The notes below the pieces were generated by a model. It was not told the origin of the DNA. It made no database searches and worked only from the letters and a program-made list of their open reading frames with translations. A program made the translations under genes and the position numbers. 28,673 nt of DNA. Source: an uncultured Prevotella sp. (GTDB taxonomy: Bacteria; Bacteroidota; Bacteroidia; Bacteroidales; Bacteroidaceae). The stretch spans positions 1-28,673 of the forward strand of contig CAAGEG010000099.1 of NCBI GenBank assembly GCA_900768785.1, given 5' to 3'. Below, in pieces: positions 24,504 through 28,673 of the stretch; the first letter of the stretch is position 1; each line of letters begins with the position of its first letter.

Positions 24504-25538
24504 TTAAAAATACGTCTTCACAGCAAACAAGAACTGTTCGATAAAGATTTTCTTGAGAGCAGCGATGTTATTCTGTTCGTAGAACATGAGCATAGCCTTC
24601 TTATAATCGATGGAGTCAACGGTTCGGAAAGAAATCGGGCAATAGCCATTTGCTATTAAGATAGCATTGCTTGTGATTCTTGCAGTCCGCTTGTTCCCAT
24701 CCACAAAGGCTTGAATATACGATAATAGCACTAATGTCAAAAGTGCTTTCTCAAAAACATTATCTTTTCCATTCACCAATGAACAAGTATCTTCCAAAGC
24801 CTCACGAATCTGGAATTCATTATCAAGAGGGCGATAATTGGTTCCCGTGATACCAACACGACGATGACGGATATTTCTATCAACTTCCAACTCCTTTGTC
24901 AGGATAGAATGAATATCCTCTATTCGATGCACAGACAGTTCTTTCAAATAATCTGGTACGTCAAGCACAAAATCAAGTGCATCCTTATGGTTAAGCAACA
25001 TGATAGCTTCTTCTTTTGTCTTCCCGGAGGCCGTCTGCTTATCTTTTAGCAATCGCTCAGTTTCTAAAAGAGAATAGGTATTGCCTTCTATCTGTGAGGA
25101 TTTCCAGGACAAATCAACTCCAAGACGTTCCATTTCCTTACGATATTCCAAATCTGTCATACCTTCAGTATTTTTTTCAAACTCCATTTGTGCTGCATTC
25201 AACACTTCAAGTTCTTCTTTTGTGAAAATCTCCACCTTAGGCAGAACATCACGAATCAAATCAAAGTTGAAAGATTCTTGAACTTCGCGTTCATCAATAT
25301 CTTTATTAAAATAAGTTGCTAAATCCAAAGGCATTGTTACGTGAGCCTGTGGAGTAAGTTTGTACTTCGTAGCAGGACCACGTCCAGCCGTCTCAATATT
25401 TCCCTCCTTAACAGCGGCAGAAAGTAACCTTTTCATTGTACTATCACTGGGAGCTTTCTTAAGCCCCGCCATAATCTCTGCCCTATTTGCCAAGGGATGA
25501 TAATGTAAAAACTGTAATATTTCTATATCTATAGTCAT
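24504..25538 (-). CDS. Fic-domain protein with N-terminal winged helix; catalytic His replaced by Gln
   Basis: A 344-residue protein. Residues about 1-62 form a winged-helix DNA-binding domain (ILQFLHYHPLANRAEIMAGL, then MKRLLSAAVKEGNIE and a GRGPATKYKLT wing). SSQIEGN at 147-153 is the class II inhibitory motif [S/T]xxxE[G/N], with E151 as inhibitory Glu. The Fic core lies at about 205-300. Active Fic enzymes attach AMP to proteins with the HPFxxGNGRxxR loop; here the loop reads QAFVDGNKRTAR at 276-287, so the catalytic His is Gln276 and the Pro is Ala, while the ATP-binding DGNKR part is kept. The protein may be inactive in transfer and act as a regulator, or use another chemistry. Its promoter is covered by repeated sites (25553-25639). 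Confidence 0.85.
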   Translation of the reverse strand: MTIDIEILQFLHYHPLANRAEIMAGLKKAPSDSTMKRLLSAAVKEGNIETAGRGPATKYKLTPQAHVTMPLDLATYFNKDIDEREVQESFNFDLIRDVLPKVEIFTKEELEVLNAAQMEFEKNTEGMTDLEYRKEMERLGVDLSWKSSQIEGNTYSLLETERLLKDKQTASGKTKEEAIMLLNHKDALDFVLDVPDYLKELSVHRIEDIHSILTKELEVDRNIRHRRVGITGTNYRPLDNEFQIREALEDTCSLVNGKDNVFEKALLTLVLLSYIQAFVDGNKRTARITSNAILIANGYCPISFRTVDSIDYKKAMLMFYEQNNIAALKKIFIEQFLFAVKTYF

Positions 25539-25552
25539 ATTCTTTATTTATT

Positions 25553-25639
25553 AATCGGCTCAAATTTACTCATTATTTGCCAATAATCGGGTTTGTTTGA
25601 GCCGATTTTGTGTATATTTAACGGGTTTTTGAGCCGATT
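25553..25639. promoter_or_regulatory. Three-copy operator-like site overlapping the Fic promoter
   Basis: AATCGGCTCAAA (25553-25564) is the exact inverse of TTTGAGCCGATT, which occurs at 25596-25607 and again at 25628-25639 (32 bp apart, about three helical turns). The first copy overlaps the -7-like TAAATTTG on the minus strand (25561-25568), 23 nt before the Fic start. A winged-helix protein binding here would block its own promoter; the plus-strand gene at 25704 may share the control. Confidence 0.7.
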
Positions 25640-25703
25640 CGGTAAAAACATCTTGGAGAATAGACGAAACGGAAAAGTAAAACCAAACTACTAAAACTTC
25701 ACT

Positions 25704-25943
25704 ATGGCGGCACTTGTTATGCAGGTGAATGGCTTCCAATTTCAAGGTAAGATATATATTGCTTTGGATGAAAGCTCTGATTACTACCGTATCTATGGAG
25801 AAAAGGATGGAACGACTAAAGAATATCATCATGATATTGCTTTTGATGAACTTGGCGATGTACTTGACTCTATGATTGAAACAGGTGGAATGAGCAAAGA
25901 AGAATACCAAGCAAAGGTAAAGGACTTTGTTTGTAGCCTCTAA
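25704..25943 (+). CDS. Small acidic protein of unknown function (79 aa)
   Basis: The product reads MAALVMQVNGFQFQGKIYIA with a Tyr/Asp/Glu-rich middle and ends in a helix (DVLDSMIETGGMSKEEYQAK then VKDFVCSL). The first half looks like beta-strands, the rest helical; no family is recognised. It is read divergently from the Fic gene, 165 nt between starts, with the three-copy operator-like site in between, which suggests joint regulation. A longer minus-strand frame over the same bases has no protein-like features. Confidence 0.6.
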   Translation: MAALVMQVNGFQFQGKIYIALDESSDYYRIYGEKDGTTKEYHHDIAFDELGDVLDSMIETGGMSKEEYQAKVKDFVCSL

Positions 25944-26404
25944 CATCACTATTTTGGTGCAAAGTTAGTGTTAAACACAGGGAATTTATCTTTATTCTAA
26001 TTGTTTTATACTAACTGTGTGCCAATAATAGGATATAACGCTACATCGTACTACAAGACGCTACAAGTAGGCTACATATTTCAATGCCTATAAAAGTTAT
26101 GTAACATCTTGAAAATCAATGATGCTACATGAAGATACAACTTTAAAAATCATCATATGTCTTTTACTGAGTCTTCTTGTGTCTTTTCGTGTATAAAAGT
26201 GGCTCTTTTGCATACCCAAAGTGGCTCTTTTGCATACCTAAAGTGGCGTTTTAGGCATGCTAAAATGGCACTTGACAATTGCCAAATGCATAGTAAGGTA
26301 TTTTAACCAATATGTACTTTTTATTTAATAATTATTGGTGTACGCTTGTTTGGTCAAGATGCGGCTTTTTTGCGCATTTTGCATAACAAAAGATTATGTC
26401 CACA
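25944..26404. other. Gene-free gap between the 79-aa gene and the barrel protein
   Basis: Both flanking genes point into this 461-base gap. It holds short imperfect repeats of the type CTACAAG/GCTACAT (about 26039-26076), the 22-bp dyad array (26196-26283) and AT-rich sequence. I see no gene and no convincing terminator. Confidence 0.6.
26196..26283 (+). repeat. Second array of four 22-bp-spaced repeats
   Basis: Units start at 26196, 26218, 26240 and 26262. The first two share AAAGTGGCTCTTTTGCATAC, the third has AAAGTGGCGTTTTAGGCATG, the fourth is degenerate. Each has a short dyad (AAAG/CTTT type). Period, copy number and the skeleton AAAnnnGCTnTTTnGCA are the same as in the array at 7734-7821. 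Confidence 0.8.
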
Positions 26405-28492
26405 TCAGTGCCCCATTCTTGAAGTATCAACAGCCTTTACGTTCTTTTCCTTGTAGCCACCAAACTTATAGATAACTGCAAAAGTGACAGATGCCCAGTT
26501 ATAGTTGATCTTCATTCGGTAGTCTTGGTTGCCTTGCACGGAACGTGTGTCGTATAGGTTGTTGAAGATGTTGCTACCATTAAGGCGCAATCCCCATTTA
26601 CCATCATGCGACGACCATTGCAGTTTGGCATCCATACTAAAGATAGGACTTATGTCGTAGACTCCTTGTATGGCTTTCGACTGAAAGAAAGGGTTGAGTA
26701 TGAGGCGCAAGTCTTGAGTGTTGCATAGTTTTACAGATGCTGTACCTCCAAGTATGACAGAGAGTTTCTTGCGATTGAATGGCAAGTCGAAGAAATTACT
26801 GCTCTTGTCGTGCTTGTAGGTTCCTACAGCAAACACATTGCCATTGAGCCATTTGCCTGCATTGAATATGACTGACGCCTGCAATCCATAACTATTGGAA
26901 TAGTCGAAGTTGGTTTCCTTCATTATCACAGCCATACGGTCTGTGGTCTGATATGGCAACTGTACGAAATAGTCGGGCTTCAGACTTGCAAAAGCCATGA
27001 GCGTATAGCGTCGCTTTATCTGCCACATTAGGTTGACGTTATAATAAGAGTACGGTTTCAAGTCTGGATTGCCATGTATCTCTGAGTATGTTGAAGAATA
27101 GAAAACGTTACTCATGGTCGACCAATAACTTGGGAACTCCGAATTGGAGCTGAATGATAGATTGAGCAGGTGGTTATCGTTGACGTTCCACAAAGCATTG
27201 AGCGTAGGATAGACGCGCCACTTATCCCAAATCGGCGAGTGGTATTGCTCGGCAGCGACAGAGGCTTCAAGACTAAAGGCCTTGTTTATCTGCTTGCTGA
27301 AACCAGCATATATGTTCCATATCCGCTCATTGTTGTCCACGCTACTTGTCCCATTGGGCTGAATGGTTCCATCCTTATCTATTGTGCTCTGATAACTTTT
27401 GTTGCTTGTGAATTGCCCTTTCACACCATACGACAATCCCCAGCCGTGTGCCAACGAATGGGTTTGGTCGGCTGTGAACATCCATTTATTGATGGTCTGC
27501 TCACTGCCACTTATCAGGTTGCGTTCTGTTTCCGGCATGCTTTCATCCGTATGCATCGTGCCGTCGAGGGCTTGTTGCTGAGGTGTGCGATAGTAGGTGT
27601 ACGAACCGTTAAGGGTGAGTCCGAAAGGAAGCGAGTAGTTAACATCTACATTGTGCAGATACTCATGACTGTCAAGATGCATTCCGCTGATGCTCGAACC
27701 CGTTGTATGGTTGTTTGAACTTGTCTTGTCCCATTGTCCCGTATAGGCTACGTCAAGACGATGGTTCTTGCTAAAGGCATAGTTCATCCCCAGTCGGTAG
27801 TCGTGTGTAATACCAAACGACTTCTGTCCTGTTTCGTCATTATAATAAACACGATTGTTGCCAAGTGGATGATTGGCTATAAGTGAAGACTCACCGTAGG
27901 AATTGCCGTTTACATATTTATATTGTGCGTCAAGTCCAAACTTGCCTCTTTGCAAGGAAAGATATAAATCGCCAAAGCCTTTTGCGTATTTGTTTTGTTC
28001 AAAGCCACTAATGATTTGTCCCGAAAGCTGATTGGTGCCGGCATAGTCTTTCGTAACGATGTTGATAGCCATACCACGCACATGATAGCGAGCTAGGGCA
28101 GACAGCATCACCTCGGCTTTTGCCAACTGTGCGGCAGGCATTGCCTTCAGACGCTCTGTCAGTTGTTCCTGAGTCAATGTGGTGGCTTGTCCGTTGATAA
28201 TCAACGTTACTTCATTGCCAGAGAAGGATATGCGGCCTGTGGCATCGCTGACACCAGGTATGCGTGTCAATGCCTCGTAAGCGTTGTCGGCAGGCAATTT
28301 TTCTAGTAGATTTGGCATATTGTACACCATTTTCCCTTGCACAATTTTCACTATAGGCTTTTCTGCTTTCACAACAACTTCTGGTAAATTCTTATATAAT
28401 TTATTAATATCTACAGAATCGTTATTGTTTTCTAACTGTGCAGATAAAGTTTGAACAGAAAATAATAATATTGTTGTTACTAAAAATTTCAT
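26405..28492 (-). CDS. TonB-dependent-receptor-like outer-membrane beta-barrel protein
   Basis: A 695-residue exported protein: signal peptide 1-18 (FLVTTILLFSVQTLSAQ), then EVVVKAEKPIVKIVQGKMVY (about 38-57), which opens a plug domain that continues through ALTRIPGVSDATGRI (about 83-97), EVTLIINGQAT and AINIVTKDYAG (about 142-152). From about 160 on, alternating strands and aromatic loops build a large barrel, ending in a strand closing near WASVTFAVIYKFGG. This is the OMP_b-brl_3 type of TonB-linked protein, without the N-terminal carboxypeptidase-like domain found in many. No SusD partner is beside it, so the ligand is unknown. It is read toward the 22-bp array. The upstream 28493-28673 shows no recognisable promoter or gene. 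Confidence 0.85.
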   Translation of the reverse strand: MKFLVTTILLFSVQTLSAQLENNNDSVDINKLYKNLPEVVVKAEKPIVKIVQGKMVYNMPNLLEKLPADNAYEALTRIPGVSDATGRISFSGNEVTLIINGQATTLTQEQLTERLKAMPAAQLAKAEVMLSALARYHVRGMAINIVTKDYAGTNQLSGQIISGFEQNKYAKGFGDLYLSLQRGKFGLDAQYKYVNGNSYGESSLIANHPLGNNRVYYNDETGQKSFGITHDYRLGMNYAFSKNHRLDVAYTGQWDKTSSNNHTTGSSISGMHLDSHEYLHNVDVNYSLPFGLTLNGSYTYYRTPQQQALDGTMHTDESMPETERNLISGSEQTINKWMFTADQTHSLAHGWGLSYGVKGQFTSNKSYQSTIDKDGTIQPNGTSSVDNNERIWNIYAGFSKQINKAFSLEASVAAEQYHSPIWDKWRVYPTLNALWNVNDNHLLNLSFSSNSEFPSYWSTMSNVFYSSTYSEIHGNPDLKPYSYYNVNLMWQIKRRYTLMAFASLKPDYFVQLPYQTTDRMAVIMKETNFDYSNSYGLQASVIFNAGKWLNGNVFAVGTYKHDKSSNFFDLPFNRKKLSVILGGTASVKLCNTQDLRLILNPFFQSKAIQGVYDISPIFSMDAKLQWSSHDGKWGLRLNGSNIFNNLYDTRSVQGNQDYRMKINYNWASVTFAVIYKFGGYKEKNVKAVDTSRMGH

Positions 28493-28673
28493 ATTTATCC
28501 TATTTTAAGTTGGGTGTTATTACAGGACTATTATTTGTTTGTCTCTTTAACAATTTTTGGCTTAAGTGTCAAAAAGAGACCTGAAACACCATGTATTTAA
28601 TTGATTAGCTGTATATTATAGGCAAAAAACTTTCAATGGCAAAAAATCTGCTTTCATTGTGGGTCAAATCGCA

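Noticed and set aside
25566..25949. 127-codon minus-strand ORF overlapping the 79-aa gene
   Set aside because: It covers the operator-like repeats and lacks protein-like composition; the plus-strand frame is the better gene.
26039..26076. Short CTACAAG/GCTACAT repeats as a possible CRISPR-like array
   Set aside because: The copies are 7-8 nt, irregular in spacing and without spacer-like sequence.

Overview
The window looks like a chromosomal segment of a Bacteroidales bacterium, most likely Prevotellaceae or a close relative. The evidence is AT-rich DNA, promoters of the Bacteroidota type (TAnnTTTG at -7), a secreted protein with the ISGQRV...KGYKGLII-type C-terminus, a TonB-linked barrel protein, a DUF5723-like outer-membrane protein, and a MaeB-phosphotransacetylase fusion next to a ferredoxin-linked 2-oxoacid oxidoreductase. 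Everything here was read by eye; no database search was run.

Layout. 1-1900 is a scar of decayed accessory DNA: a strong terminator, an unidentified frameshifted remnant, a broken HNH-nuclease gene, an IS1380-type transposase fragment and a doubtful small membrane ORF. 1979-5178 (minus) is a polyprenyl-phosphate sugar-1-phosphate transferase, a secreted beta-rich protein whose start overlaps the transferase stop, and an overlooked 55-residue peptide gene. 5251-7542 (minus) is maeB, back to back with a TetR-type regulator (7858-8484, plus) whose leader carries four 22-bp-spaced dyads. After a convergent gap with a 27-bp perfect inverted repeat, 8930-14199 (minus) is a five-gene sugar-acid operon: RraA-type aldolase, SDR dehydrogenase, UxaA/SuyB-type lyase domain, enolase-superfamily dehydratase and MFS transporter.

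14559-19934 (plus) holds ffh, folD, a 59-residue TPR-like gene and a four-subunit 2-oxoacid:ferredoxin oxidoreductase. The 19935-20488 gap contains a candidate structured RNA (minus) with its own promoter and terminator. 20489-23681 (minus) is a lipoprotein plus DUF5723-like protein pair. Then come a GTG-started 49-residue gene, tRNA-Ser(UGA) with a clean promoter and terminator, a Fic protein whose catalytic histidine is replaced by glutamine and whose promoter is covered by repeated operator-like sites, a small plus-strand gene, a second 22-bp dyad array, and a TonB-linked outer-membrane barrel protein.

The most noteworthy items are the sugar-acid operon with its altered enolase-superfamily active site, the two related 22-bp dyad arrays, the candidate RNA, the His-less Fic protein with its operator cluster, and three small genes of under 60 codons.
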